A DNA stretch of 64,000 nucleotides from an uncultured Clostridia bacterium (GTDB taxonomy: Bacteria > Bacillota > Clostridia > TANB77 > CAG-508), in the NCBI GenBank assembly GCA_944392465.1, contig CALXWR010000001.1, positions 1 through 64,000 on the forward strand, written 5' to 3'. Positions 54,300 through 63,802 of this stretch are shown here, in pieces. The notes beneath the pieces were generated by a model that worked only from the letters and a program-made list of their open reading frames with translations, was not told the origin of the DNA and ran no database searches. The position numbers and the translations under genes are program-made. Numbering within the stretch: position 1 is the stretch's first letter; every line of letters begins with the position of its first letter.

Positions 54300-55307
54300 C
54301 TACCTTAGAACATAAATTAATTGTGTTAATCCCAAAAGGCCAAAAACAGGATAAGTTACATTTACTAGGTCTGCAAAGCTAATATTTGCTACAAATATTG
54401 CCGAAATACATATAACTCTATTAAAAAATTTATATTTTTCTTTTTTAACATTTTCTAAAAACCCATACCCTGCAGATATCATTGTTGAATATATTGAAAA
54501 GATTATTACTACCCCATAAATATATTTGTATAATTTTCCAATCTTACCAGCTATATAAACCATTGGCATTTCTATATTGCTTATTTCTTTAATATTGTTA
54601 AATTTATATACTATTAAAAAAATAATTGATGATAAAGCAAATAAAATCATTGTGGATATTATGCTAATACTTTTTTCTTTATTTTTAGCATATTTTTTTA
54701 TACTTATAAGCATTGGAATTAATAATATACTATTGTAGCTTGCATATTCAATGCTTTTTATTATCCACATAAATTGGTTGTTTGTTTGATCCCATTGTAT
54801 ATTAAAACATTTTATTTCTCCTATCATATTTGTTTTTATTCCTAAAATGCATATTATTATAATTAAAATGGGTATTATAATATTGTTTACTTTTGTAATA
54901 CCCTCAATTCTTTTCATGAATGTAATATAAGAAATTATTACAGCAAATAGTATCATAATTATTTTGGGTATATTAAATTCTTGTTTAAAGTATGTTGCAA
55001 ATCCTGCCACCATTATGTAAAAAGATAATAACAAAAACAAGTTAACAATAAAGTTAAATATGTTAATTGTTTTTTTTGGTAATTTAGTACTTTCAAGTAG
55101 TTTCTTATACGATGATATTTTTAGATTATTTGATTTTCTTAAAATTAAGTAAATTATAATTCCTGTTAATAAGCTCGATATGATAACTCCAAAAAATCCC
55201 CATTCCTTATAAACATTAAAAAAACTATAGATTTCCTGACCTGATGCAAACCCTGCACCTATTATTGTTCCTATAATTGTAAAAATAACCTTAAAACTCT
55301 TTTTCAC
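54300..55307 (-). CDS. YkvI-type membrane transporter
   Basis: This 335-residue protein has ten or so membrane helices and the N-terminal FTIIGTIIGAGFASGQEIYSF motif, a glycine-rich first helix seen in YkvI and other amino-acid/cation symporters. Substrate unknown. The start is GTG 55307, and its AGGAGGG site is part of the 3' arm of the hairpin 55311-55344, with the T-run as spacer. It follows the Gld-type ABC operon on the same strand. Confidence 0.88.
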   Translation of the reverse strand: MKKSFKVIFTIIGTIIGAGFASGQEIYSFFNVYKEWGFFGVIISSLLTGIIIYLILRKSNNLKISSYKKLLESTKLPKKTINIFNFIVNLFLLLSFYIMVAGFATYFKQEFNIPKIIMILFAVIISYITFMKRIEGITKVNNIIIPILIIIICILGIKTNMIGEIKCFNIQWDQTNNQFMWIIKSIEYASYNSILLIPMLISIKKYAKNKEKSISIISTMILFALSSIIFLIVYKFNNIKEISNIEMPMVYIAGKIGKLYKYIYGVVIIFSIYSTMISAGYGFLENVKKEKYKFFNRVICISAIFVANISFADLVNVTYPVFGLLGLTQLIYVLR

Positions 55308-55310
55308 AAA

Positions 55311-55344
55311 AAACCCTCCTCATAAATGTTTATGAGGAGGGTTT
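55311..55344 (-). terminator. Perfect hairpin between the Gld operon and YkvI gene, holding the latter's RBS
   Basis: AAACCCTCCTCATAAA / TTTATGAGGAGGGTTT pairs over 16 bases and is followed on the minus strand by six T. It looks like a strong intrinsic terminator for the ABC operon. The 3' arm contains GGAGGG, five or six bases before GTG 55307. Confidence 0.85.
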
Positions 55345-55352
55345 TATATATA

Positions 55353-56834
55353 TTACCTCTTTCTTCTTCTATATTGCCATACTATAATGCCTACAATAAT
55401 AATTATTACTGGAATTCCAAATATAATTGCTAATATTATTTTATTTTGTTGATCAGTTACTGTGTATGCTGTTACTTCTACATCTTTTCTTATAGTAATC
55501 ATATTATCTCTTTCTGTTAAATATGCCATAGAATTCATTGCCAAATCTTCATTATTGTAATAGTTTAATACATATGAATATCCATCCGCTTCTGAAATTC
55601 TTAAATTTGAAACAAACACATTATTTGAATACACAATTAATTCTGATGTTTTATCATCTTCAACCGTTTTCTTTAATAATGCTCCTACAGTTGCATTTCC
55701 CATTTCTTTATCTGAACCTTCAACAAAATTATTGCTCTCTAAAGAATAATCTGTTCTAAGAAATGTGTTTTCACTTGTTGTAGCTAAAATCTCAGCTTGT
55801 ACACCTAACTCTTTTAATTTGTCTGAATCAGCAATATCAATCTTTCCAGATGCTATAAAGCATGCATTCATATACATATCTGCTTCTTTAGTTACACTTG
55901 TATATGGACTTACTGTTACTAGTATAGCTGTAGGATTTTGATATAGCATTTTATTACTATCTTGTTCTACCAATATACCTTCTGGTATACTAACACCATA
56001 TTCATCTAAAACATCTTGGAAATTTTTCATTTCTTTTCCTGTAGCATTTGGTTCACTAAATAATAATATCTTTCCACCTTTATTTATATAATCAATTATT
56101 TCGTCTCTCTCTTTTTTTGTTATATCTTCTATAAGAGTTGTTATCATTAATACTGAACAATCATCTGGAACAACTCCTTTTGTTAATAAATCAAGATCAT
56201 TTACTTCATATGCTTCATTTTCAAGATTTAAATTAAATAAATACATATCACTTGTAGAATATTTGTTATGTCCAGTTAAATTATATATAACTGGCTTTTT
56301 CTCAGTCGTTACAGATATTAATGCATTTGTTAATGCTTCTTCGGTTGTATCTTTTGTTTGATATGTTGAATAATCCATTTCATATAAATCACCTGATGAA
56401 AGCAATTTTTCTCTGTCTCCACATTTTACTATAATTGCTTGTTGGTCAGCTGTAATTCCATATTCATCTGCCAAATCAGGTCTTGCCGTTATATTATTAA
56501 TAATTTCTATTTTTATTAAATCGTTTATACTACTGTATTTTTTTACGAAATCTTCTTCTGCTTCGCCCATGTTAATCATCATTACATTTATTTCTTTATC
56601 AATAGAACTTATAATATCTTTAGATTTTTCTGATAGGCTATATACCTTATCTTTTGTAACATCTATATCTTCAAAGTTAGCATTCTCCACAGCTAAGTTT
56701 ATTCCTATACAAACTGCTATTATAATTAATATTAACAAAACTGTTAATGATGTTTTTCTAATCCATCTTCCTTTTACAGGATTTTGTTCTTTCTTAACCT
56801 TTAATGATTTTTTCTCATTTTTATTTTCTTTCAA
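55353..56834 (-). CDS. GldG-like ABC transporter auxiliary protein
   Basis: This 493-residue protein has a basic N-terminus, a membrane helix (about 27-49), an extracellular region (about 55-455, with YSLSEKSKDIISSI and LIEDITKKERDEIIDYINKGGKILLFSEP) and a C-terminal membrane helix (about 465-487) with an RRRKR tail. The layout is that of GldG/ABC_transp_aux proteins partnering Gld-type ABC transporters. It is the last gene of a three-gene set after the permease and ATPase. Substrate unknown. Confidence 0.88.
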   Translation of the reverse strand: MKENKNEKKSLKVKKEQNPVKGRWIRKTSLTVLLILIIIAVCIGINLAVENANFEDIDVTKDKVYSLSEKSKDIISSIDKEINVMMINMGEAEEDFVKKYSSINDLIKIEIINNITARPDLADEYGITADQQAIIVKCGDREKLLSSGDLYEMDYSTYQTKDTTEEALTNALISVTTEKKPVIYNLTGHNKYSTSDMYLFNLNLENEAYEVNDLDLLTKGVVPDDCSVLMITTLIEDITKKERDEIIDYINKGGKILLFSEPNATGKEMKNFQDVLDEYGVSIPEGILVEQDSNKMLYQNPTAILVTVSPYTSVTKEADMYMNACFIASGKIDIADSDKLKELGVQAEILATTSENTFLRTDYSLESNNFVEGSDKEMGNATVGALLKKTVEDDKTSELIVYSNNVFVSNLRISEADGYSYVLNYYNNEDLAMNSMAYLTERDNMITIRKDVEVTAYTVTDQQNKIILAIIFGIPVIIIIVGIIVWQYRRRKR

Positions 56835-56851
56835 GTAATCTCACCTCTCTT

Positions 56852-57535
56852 CTAGCTTATGGCTTTTCTTCTTTTTATTAAAATTATTGTTATTAAAATG
56901 CACATAATTGTTATTGATACTAGCGATATTACATCTGGTATAGATATAAGTCCGTATGGGAACTTCATAAATTTATCCATTAAATCTACAGCAGAAAAAA
57001 TATCACTTATTTCAATTAAAAACCAAGGTGCAACTAATATAGCAATTGTAATAATAGCTGAAACAATTTGATTTTCTGTTAGACTAGATACTAACATTCC
57101 TATTGATATTGCTGCTATTGCAACTAAAATAAATCCAAGTATTGTTGCTAGCATTGTTGGAATATTTACTGTTCCAAAAAAACTTACAATTACTGCATAA
57201 ACAATTGACAAGATTATTGTAATTAATATTATTGTAACTGCTGCAAAAAACTTTCCTAAAACTATAGATGTTACACTTTTAGGAGATGTTAATAAAAGTT
57301 GTTCTGTTCCATTTCTTTTTTCTTCTGAAAAGATTCTCATTGTAAGTAAAGGAACAATTAATAATAAACCATACCTTGCTGTTGCATAGTATAAATTTCC
57401 CATATCTACAGAATAATAAGTAATTGTTGTTGCATAGAAAAATATACTATACATTAACATAAAAATTCCTATTGAAATATATCCTATAGGAGATAAAAAA
57501 TATGTTTTTAACTCTTTTTTATAAATTGCCCACAT
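56852..57535 (-). CDS. ABC-2 type permease (GldF-like)
   Basis: This 227-residue permease has six membrane helices and the ABC-2 motifs YFLSPIGYISIG and RIFSEEKRNGTEQLLLTSP. Its ATG overlaps the stop of the ATPase gene by one base, so they are translationally coupled. It forms the membrane part of the exporter with the GldG-like protein. In gliding bacteria Gld proteins aid motility, but in Firmicutes the role is unknown. Confidence 0.92.
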   Translation of the reverse strand: MWAIYKKELKTYFLSPIGYISIGIFMLMYSIFFYATTITYYSVDMGNLYYATARYGLLLIVPLLTMRIFSEEKRNGTEQLLLTSPKSVTSIVLGKFFAAVTIILITIILSIVYAVIVSFFGTVNIPTMLATILGFILVAIAAISIGMLVSSLTENQIVSAIITIAILVAPWFLIEISDIFSAVDLMDKFMKFPYGLISIPDVISLVSITIMCILITIILIKRRKAIS

Positions 57536-58578
57536 TATTTTTTCTCCTCCTTTTTGTTTGATTTTTCTTGCTCTATAGCTTTCTCTTTGTTTTCATTTTT
57601 TTGTGCCTTATTTTCCTCTTTGCTATTATAATTTTTGTTTACTTCAACAGCATCAATTAATTTTATAAATGCTTCTTCAAGAGTTGTTTCAGATTTTTTT
57701 AGTTCTAAAATAACAATATCTTGTTTTGGTAATAAATTAAATAATTGTTTTCTTAAGTCTACATCTGAAGATGATAATATCAAGTATTGTTTTGTTCCAT
57801 CATGATTATCTTTTACGAGTTCAACATTTTTTATTTCTTTTATTTGATCTTTTAAATTCCTTATATTATTTTTTGGATCCTCAACCGTTAATAATATTCC
57901 ATTATTGTCCATTGTTGCTTTTTCTAGATTTTCTGGTGTATCAACTGCGATTAATTTTCCTTTATTTATTATAATTACTTTTTCACATATTTGACTAATT
58001 TCAGATAAAATATGTGATGATAAAATAACAGTATGATTTTTTCCTAATTTTTTTATTAATTCTCTTATTTCTGTTATTTGTTTTGGGTCTAGCCCTACTG
58101 TCGGCTCATCCAATATTATTACATCCGGATTACCAACTAAAGCTCCAGCCAAACTAACTCTTTGCTTATACCCTCTAGATATATTTCTTATTAATCTATT
58201 TTGTACTTCTTGTAGTCCAGCTTCATTTATTACTCTTTGTACTTCTTGTTTTCTTTCTTTTTTCTTTACCAATTTTAATTCTGCCATATATGAAATAAAT
58301 TCTTTAGGAGTTAGTTCATAGTATAGTGGCACGCCTTCAGGCATATAACCAATTTGTTTTTTTACTTTGTTTGGCTTTTTTAAAATATCAATACCATTTA
58401 CAAAAATTTGACCACTTGTTGGCTCTATATAGCCAGTAATCATATTCATTGTAGTACTTTTGCCCGCTCCGTTAGGACCTAATAAACCAACTACTTCTCC
58501 ATCTTTAACTTCAAAGCTAATATTATCGACAGCAATAGTTGATTCGTACTTTTTTGTGACATTTTTTACTTCTATCAC
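57535..58578 (-). CDS. ABC transporter ATPase (GldA-like)
   Basis: From GTG 58578 (GGAGG eight bases upstream) the product is 347 residues. The domain has Walker A GPNGAGKST, signature NISRGYKQRVSLAGAL, Walker B VIILDEPTVGLD and the His loop SSHILSE. A C-terminal extension (about 220-347) ends in a Lys/Glu-rich tail. A longer reading from 58653 is open but has no ribosome site. It is the first gene of the exporter operon. Confidence 0.94.
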   Translation of the reverse strand: MIEVKNVTKKYESTIAVDNISFEVKDGEVVGLLGPNGAGKSTTMNMITGYIEPTSGQIFVNGIDILKKPNKVKKQIGYMPEGVPLYYELTPKEFISYMAELKLVKKKERKQEVQRVINEAGLQEVQNRLIRNISRGYKQRVSLAGALVGNPDVIILDEPTVGLDPKQITEIRELIKKLGKNHTVILSSHILSEISQICEKVIIINKGKLIAVDTPENLEKATMDNNGILLTVEDPKNNIRNLKDQIKEIKNVELVKDNHDGTKQYLILSSSDVDLRKQLFNLLPKQDIVILELKKSETTLEEAFIKLIDAVEVNKNYNSKEENKAQKNENKEKAIEQEKSNKKEEKK

Positions 58579-58759
58579 TCTTTTTTCCTCCAATCTCGTA
58601 TTTCCGTATGATTTATACGGATTTATCTTATCATTAATATATTTTATTATCAATATATTTCACATAATTTTCACATTATTTTAACCAACAAAACCAAACT
58701 CATAAAAACTATTATCCAGAATATATTTTAATATACCTTTTTTATTTTGAGAGATTCTT

Positions 58760-58804
58760 TAAAATAAATTTGCTAGAGCACAAATCGCTCGAATGGAGGC
58801 TTTT
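58760..58804 (+). promoter_or_regulatory. GDT1 gene leader, shared with mecA
   Basis: AAATAAATTTGCTAGAGCAC then AAATCGCTCGAATGGAGG precedes ATG 58805. It matches the mecA leader 41560-41605 nearly base for base, including the GAGC / GCTC hairpin arms. It does not resemble the yybP-ykoY manganese riboswitch, which is known in front of other genes of this family. Confidence 0.6.
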
Positions 58805-59401
58805 ATGGAAATATATCCTCTTTTGATTTCTTTTATCATGGTATTTATTGCAGAACTTGGTGACAAAACACAATTACTGATACTATCATTTGCAGGAAGT
58901 GTTAAAACTAAAAAAATACTATTTGGAATAGCTTTGGGTTCTTTCTTTAGCCATGGTTTAGCAATTCTTTTTGGAAGTACATTAATGTTACTAAATAATC
59001 CACAATTTCAAGACACACTAAAAACAATTACATATTTATCATTTATTTTAATTGGGATATTGTCATTAATACCTAAAAAAGAGAGTGTTTCTGAAACTCA
59101 AAAACATTCTCTTGTAAATAGAATTTTAAAATTAAATATTAGTTATACTTTTATTATTGCTTTATCCATATTTATTGGTGAATTTGGTGATAAAACATTT
59201 CTTTCCTCTATAGGATTTGGAATTGAATACCCTACACATAAACTAATGCTTATTTTAGGAGCTATTCTAGGAATGTTAGCTAGTGATTCAATTGCAATTA
59301 TTTGTGGAAAGTTTTTAAGTACATATATTTCAGAGGACAAAATGAAGAAAATCTCTGGAATTTTGTTTCTATTATTCGGAATCTTAGGGTTTATCCTTTA
59401 A
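58805..59401 (+). CDS. GDT1/TMEM165 family transporter (UPF0016)
   Basis: This 198-residue protein has six membrane helices in two inverted halves, each with the family motif: AELGDKTQ (about residue 17) and GEFGDKTF (about residue 125). Bacterial members export manganese or calcium. The start is ATG 58805, not the ATG that lies inside its ribosome site at 58793. Apart from the tRNA it is the only plus-strand gene here. The terminator overlaps its stop codon. Confidence 0.93.
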   Translation: MEIYPLLISFIMVFIAELGDKTQLLILSFAGSVKTKKILFGIALGSFFSHGLAILFGSTLMLLNNPQFQDTLKTITYLSFILIGILSLIPKKESVSETQKHSLVNRILKLNISYTFIIALSIFIGEFGDKTFLSSIGFGIEYPTHKLMLILGAILGMLASDSIAIICGKFLSTYISEDKMKKISGILFLLFGILGFIL

Positions 59402-59422
59402 AATAAACCCTAGTATCTTTTT
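59385..59422 (+). terminator. Terminator overlapping the end of the GDT1 gene
   Basis: TAGGGTTTA / TAAACCCTA, with the stop codon in the loop region, is followed by TATCTTTTTT. Confidence 0.85.
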
Positions 59423-59490
59423 TGATGCTACTTATATATTTAATTTTATTGTCTTACCTCCACTCCTTTATTTTCCTTTTTTATTATTAC

Positions 59491-60216
59491 TTAATTTTCT
59501 TCCTGTTTATCTATTAATGTTTTTATCCATATCTCATCTCCATTTTCTGTTTTTACTCTTAAATTTGGAAATGTTGTTGACATTTTTTCATTTGTAAAAT
59601 AATTGTTTTCTATTTTTTCTCTTATCTTTGGCAATAAACGATTAGAATCCGTTTTATATTCTATATTGTATAATAATCTGTTTTGATATGTTTGAATTCC
59701 CCATACAGTTACTATACAATCAATTACTAAAAAAACAAATATTGCAGTCTCTATAATTATTTTATTATTTGGTTTTATCTTATTCACAAATTTATCAATT
59801 AAATGTTTTACAATTCTCATTATTATTACAGATAATGCTCCCCAATAAATTGAAAAAATAATGCTAATTCTTCCATTTAAATTAAATTTTAAATAATCAT
59901 AATTCCAAAATCTTATTCCATATATTGCCTCTAATACATAGCTTAGAATATATTCAGCTACTGAACCAATTAGAAAACCTGCTACAAACAATTGCCAAGA
60001 TTTTTTTAAATCTATTTTATCTAGTACATATATAAGAGCCGTACCACAAATACCATAAACAGGACAAAGTGGTCCCCATATAAAACCTTTTCTGCTTTCT
60101 AAAACTCCAACAGAAATATAGCAATATATAGTTTCTAATAATAGACCTATAACACTAAATATTAAAAAGTACCAAAACAGATGATGAATAGTTACTTGAT
60201 TTCGTTTTTTTTCCAT
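59491..60216 (-). CDS. Putative ABC-transporter type IV / CmpB-like membrane protein
   Basis: This 241-residue protein has five or six membrane helices, with HHLFWYFLIFSVIGLLLETIY, GFIWGPLCPVYGICG and SVAEYILSYVLEAIYGIRFWNY, which mark the family called putative ABC-transporter type IV. The C-terminal 50 residues are soluble. Function unknown. It is a single gene. Confidence 0.85.
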   Translation of the reverse strand: MEKKRNQVTIHHLFWYFLIFSVIGLLLETIYCYISVGVLESRKGFIWGPLCPVYGICGTALIYVLDKIDLKKSWQLFVAGFLIGSVAEYILSYVLEAIYGIRFWNYDYLKFNLNGRISIIFSIYWGALSVIIMRIVKHLIDKFVNKIKPNNKIIIETAIFVFLVIDCIVTVWGIQTYQNRLLYNIEYKTDSNRLLPKIREKIENNYFTNEKMSTTFPNLRVKTENGDEIWIKTLIDKQEEN

Positions 60217-60337
60217 ATATTTTTCCTCTCAATACTATATATATTACTATTCTTAACTAAATACATATTTTTTTATTCATCATTTGAAATATATTCAGCA
60301 TTATACACTACTTTTTTGTTTTTTTCCATCTTTTTTG

Positions 60338-60366
60338 TTGACTTTTTTAAAAAAAGGTGTTATTAT
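60338..60366 (+). promoter_or_regulatory. Sigma-A promoter of tRNA-Arg
   Basis: TTGACT (60338-60343) and TATTAT (60361-60366) are spaced 17 bases apart, 20 bases before the tRNA. Confidence 0.75.
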
Positions 60367-60385
60367 ATTTATTGCATTTGCAAAT

Positions 60386-60462
<77 letters not shown>

Positions 60463-60470
60463 AACACATA

Positions 60471-60504
60471 AAAAGAAAGGTTAACAAGTTAACCTTTCTT
60501 TTTT
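60471..60504 (+). terminator. Terminator of tRNA-Arg
   Basis: AAAGGTTAAC-AA-GTTAACCTTT is followed by CTTTTTT. Confidence 0.9.
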
Positions 60505-60532
60505 ATTGTCTTAGACAACAAGGTTCTGGGGT

Positions 60533-60565
60533 ACCCGACTTCAATCTTTGATTGCTATGTCGGGT
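60533..60565 (-). terminator. Nested hairpin after prfA
   Basis: ACCCGAC / GTCGGGT encloses a second hairpin CAATC-TTT-GATTG. It lies 11 bases past the prfA stop codon and is flanked by direct AGGTTCT repeats. It lacks a close T-run, so it is either a weak terminator or an RNA-stability element. Confidence 0.55.
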
Positions 60566-60575
60566 CAGGTTCTTA

Positions 60576-61649
60576 TTATTCTTCATCACCCTGCAATTTT
60601 TCTGCTCTATCTGCAGCAATTAAATTATCTATCATTTCATCTAAATTTCCATTTAAGAAATCTTCCATTTGATATATTGATAATCCTATTCTGTGATCTG
60701 TTATACGTCCTTGTGGATAGTTATATGTTCTTATTTTTTCACTTCTTTCTCCACTACCTACTTGTAATTTTCTTGTACTAGCTACTTTTTCATCTTGTTT
60801 TTGTTTTTCTATATCATATAGTTTTGTTCTAAGCATTTTCATTGCATTTTCTCTATTTTGGAACTGAGATCTTTCTGTCTGACATTCTACTACTATTCCT
60901 GTTGGCTCATGAATTAATCTAACTGCTGATGATGTTTTATTAACATGTTGTCCTCCTGCTCCAGATGCTCTATAAACCTCCATTTTTATATCTGAAGGGT
61001 TTATATCTACTTCTACATCTTCTACTACTGGAAGAACTGCTACTGTAGCTGTAGAAGTATGTATTCTTCCACTTGCTTCTGTGTCTGGAACTCTTTGAAC
61101 TCTATGAACTCCACTTTCAAATTTTAACCTACTATATACTCCTTTTCCTGTAATCATAAATGATATCTCTTTATATCCACCAAGACCTGTTTCATTTTCA
61201 TTTAATACATCTATTTTCCAGTGTTTTCTTTCTGCATACATAGAATACATTCTAAAAAGCGTACCTGCAAACAAAGCTGCTTCTTCTCCTCCTGCTCCTG
61301 CTCTTATTTCGCATATAACATTTTTGTCATCATCTTTATCTTTAGGTATTAAAAGCACTTTTATTTCTTCTTCTAATTGAGGTAATTTATCTTTTGCTTC
61401 AAGCATTTCTGCTTCTGCCAAATCCTTTAATTCTTTATCTATATTTGGATCATCCACAATTTCTTTTGCTTCATCATATTGTTTTTGTACTTTTTTATAT
61501 TCTCTATATTTTTCTACTATTGGCTCTAATTCAGCATGTTCTATCATTAGCTCTTTCCATTCTTTTTGATTAGCTATAACATCTGGATCACTTATTTTTT
61601 GTGTTAATTCTTCAAATCTATTTTCTACTGTATCTAATTTCTGAAACAT
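60576..61649 (-). CDS. prfA: Peptide chain release factor 1
   Basis: From ATG 61649 (GGAGG five bases upstream) the product is 357 residues. RF1 releases the chain at UAA and UAG. The recognition PxT is [12 protein letters not shown], the GGQ catalytic loop is [17 protein letters not shown], and the N-terminal coil (about 1-95) is complete. The in-frame ATG at 61679 is not the start. No in-frame CGG or frameshift is found here. It is a single gene next to tRNA-Arg. Confidence 0.96.
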   Translation of the reverse strand: MFQKLDTVENRFEELTQKISDPDVIANQKEWKELMIEHAELEPIVEKYREYKKVQKQYDEAKEIVDDPNIDKELKDLAEAEMLEAKDKLPQLEEEIKVLLIPKDKDDDKNVICEIRAGAGGEEAALFAGTLFRMYSMYAERKHWKIDVLNENETGLGGYKEISFMITGKGVYSRLKFESGVHRVQRVPDTEASGRIHTSTATVAVLPVVEDVEVDINPSDIKMEVYRASGAGGQHVNKTSSAVRLIHEPTGIVVECQTERSQFQNRENAMKMLRTKLYDIEKQKQDEKVASTRKLQVGSGERSEKIRTYNYPQGRITDHRIGLSIYQMEDFLNGNLDEMIDNLIAADRAEKLQGDEE

Positions 61650-61790
61650 ACAAACCTCCATTATAAACATTTTAAACATTAATATTATACATCATTATTT
61701 AGTATAATTCAAGATTATATCAATTTTTATTCCGCCTCTCAAAAGGACAAAAAAGAAATATCCTCTCATATGATATTTCTTTTTTATAAT

Positions 61791-63713
61791 CTATATATTT
61801 ACTAAATTGTATTGTATACCTAATTTATTTAAAATGCTTGCTTCTCTTTTAGTACAAGTAAATATTATTACTTGATGATTATTCATAATCTCATTTAAAA
61901 ATTTTAAAATATTTTCCATTCTATAATCATCATAATATGCAAATGCTTCATCCAAAATAATTGGCATTTTTTCGTTTGAAAGTTCATCTACCATTGATAA
62001 TCTAAGTGATAAATATAGTTGATCTATTGTTCCAGTACTTAGCCTTTCAGCAGGTATATATTCACCATATTCGTTTTCTACTATCAAACCTTTTTCTTCA
62101 TTTATTCCTACTTTAGTATATTTATTATTAGATATTTTTGCTATATTCTTTGACATATTTTCCGTAAATTTTGGTGTAATATTATTTTTCATGTTTATAT
62201 ATGCATTATTCATAAATTGCTTTGCTAAATTAATTTCTTCATTTCTTTTTAATAATTCTTCTCTCTCTTCAATTAATTTGTCGTATTCTTCTTTTAAGCT
62301 TGATAGATTTTCTAATTTTTCCGCTATACTGTTTTCTTCATATTTTAAAGTTTGTAAATCTACTTTACTCTTATTTAACTTTTCCTGTGTTTCTAATGAA
62401 ATAAAATCTATATTTTTTTCATCAATTTTATCTAATAATTCTTCTATATTAATTTTTCCACTAAATTTAAGTTTTACATTGTTTATCTCTTGTTCTAGCT
62501 CATTATCTAAACTTATTTGTTCACTTTCTATCTCGTTGTCTTGTTTATGTATTTCTTCATTTAAAATTTCTATTTGTCTATCTAATAGATTGATTTCGTT
62601 TCTATATTCCTCTTCTGCTTTTTTTATTTTATTGTTTTGTTTTTTATTATTTATTATTTCTATTATAATAACTAATATAATATAAATAGGTATTAAACAA
62701 AGATTTATAATATTTATAATTTTATTATTTAAAAGGTTTTTATTTACAAAATAAATTAAAATATTTAATATTAGAATTCCCACTAAAATCAAAATGTATT
62801 TTTTTATATTTATTTTTTTGATATACTCATTAGCTTTTGATTTATTTTTTTCCATTAATGAATTTTTTTCTATATTTAATTCTTTTATTTTTTCCTCTTT
62901 TTCTTTTTTAAAATTACTTTTGATATTCATTTTTTCTTCATTGTTTTGTTTATGTAGAAATATTATTTTTAACTCTTTTAGAGCATCTACTTCAGTTTCT
63001 AACTTTGATATTTGGCTAGCATATAAATTTTTCTTAGCTTCATTAATTTCTTTATCTTCCTTATATGAAGCTAATTCTTTTAATGTATTTTCAATATTTT
63101 TCAACCTATCTTCTATAATATTTATTGGTCTGTTTTGAGATCTTTCACTTCCTATTTCTTCTATTTGCATTTTATTTAATTTATCTATAACTTTTTTAAA
63201 TGATACACTATCATCTCCTGTTCCCGCAAGATTTGCAAGTTTTTGAACTAAAATACTTTGTTCTTGTTTATTAAGCTTTACTTCTTCTTGCATAGATACT
63301 ACAGTAGAAGTAAACATTGTTTCATCTACATTTGTCTGATCATAGAAAAATTGTGTACCATCCTTTTTAGCAATATTAAACTGTTCTGAAACTTCTTCCA
63401 TATTTTCATTATATATTTTAGGTTTTTTCTTGTTGAAATCTCTAACAATTTCATATTCGCTTCCATCGTCTAGTTCATATTTTAATTTTCCTGAATAATC
63501 TGTTTTTCCCCATGGTTTGTATTTTTCATAATCTGAAATAGTTTTTCCATTTTTATTTTTTGAAATTCCATATAATGTATTCTTTATATAATTAAGTATA
63601 GTAGATTTTCCACTTTCGTTTTTTCCATAAATGATATTTAATTTATTTTCTAAATTTATTTCTTTGTTTTCTATATTTCCGTAATTATTTATCTTAATAT
63701 TTTTTATTTTCAA
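61791..63713 (-). CDS. YhaN-like SMC/Rad50-type ATPase
   Basis: This 640-residue protein has an N-terminal P-loop half with GKNESGKST, then a long coiled coil interrupted by a pair of membrane-type helices (about 300-350), then a second coil and a C-terminal half with AERLSTGTIDQLYLSLRLSM and a Walker B of IILDEAFAYYDD. This is the YhaN layout, partner of the YhaO nuclease and related to SbcC/Rad50. It is shorter than the usual YhaN. The gene before it (63803 onward) looks like that nuclease partner, 89 bases away. Confidence 0.88.
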   Translation of the reverse strand: MKIKNIKINNYGNIENKEINLENKLNIIYGKNESGKSTILNYIKNTLYGISKNKNGKTISDYEKYKPWGKTDYSGKLKYELDDGSEYEIVRDFNKKKPKIYNENMEEVSEQFNIAKKDGTQFFYDQTNVDETMFTSTVVSMQEEVKLNKQEQSILVQKLANLAGTGDDSVSFKKVIDKLNKMQIEEIGSERSQNRPINIIEDRLKNIENTLKELASYKEDKEINEAKKNLYASQISKLETEVDALKELKIIFLHKQNNEEKMNIKSNFKKEKEEKIKELNIEKNSLMEKNKSKANEYIKKINIKKYILILVGILILNILIYFVNKNLLNNKIINIINLCLIPIYIILVIIIEIINNKKQNNKIKKAEEEYRNEINLLDRQIEILNEEIHKQDNEIESEQISLDNELEQEINNVKLKFSGKINIEELLDKIDEKNIDFISLETQEKLNKSKVDLQTLKYEENSIAEKLENLSSLKEEYDKLIEEREELLKRNEEINLAKQFMNNAYINMKNNITPKFTENMSKNIAKISNNKYTKVGINEEKGLIVENEYGEYIPAERLSTGTIDQLYLSLRLSMVDELSNEKMPIILDEAFAYYDDYRMENILKFLNEIMNNHQVIIFTCTKREASILNKLGIQYNLVNI

Positions 63714-63802
63714 AATAATTTCTCCTTTTTGCTTTAAATAATTTATGTTGCATATTCATACAAAACTACAAATAATTTCATCAGTTTATTCATATTTTAT
63801 TA

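Noticed and set aside
58690-58804. A yybP-ykoY manganese riboswitch before the GDT1 gene
   Set aside because: The characteristic GGGGAGUAG-type core and paired arms are absent; the shared mecA leader is seen instead.
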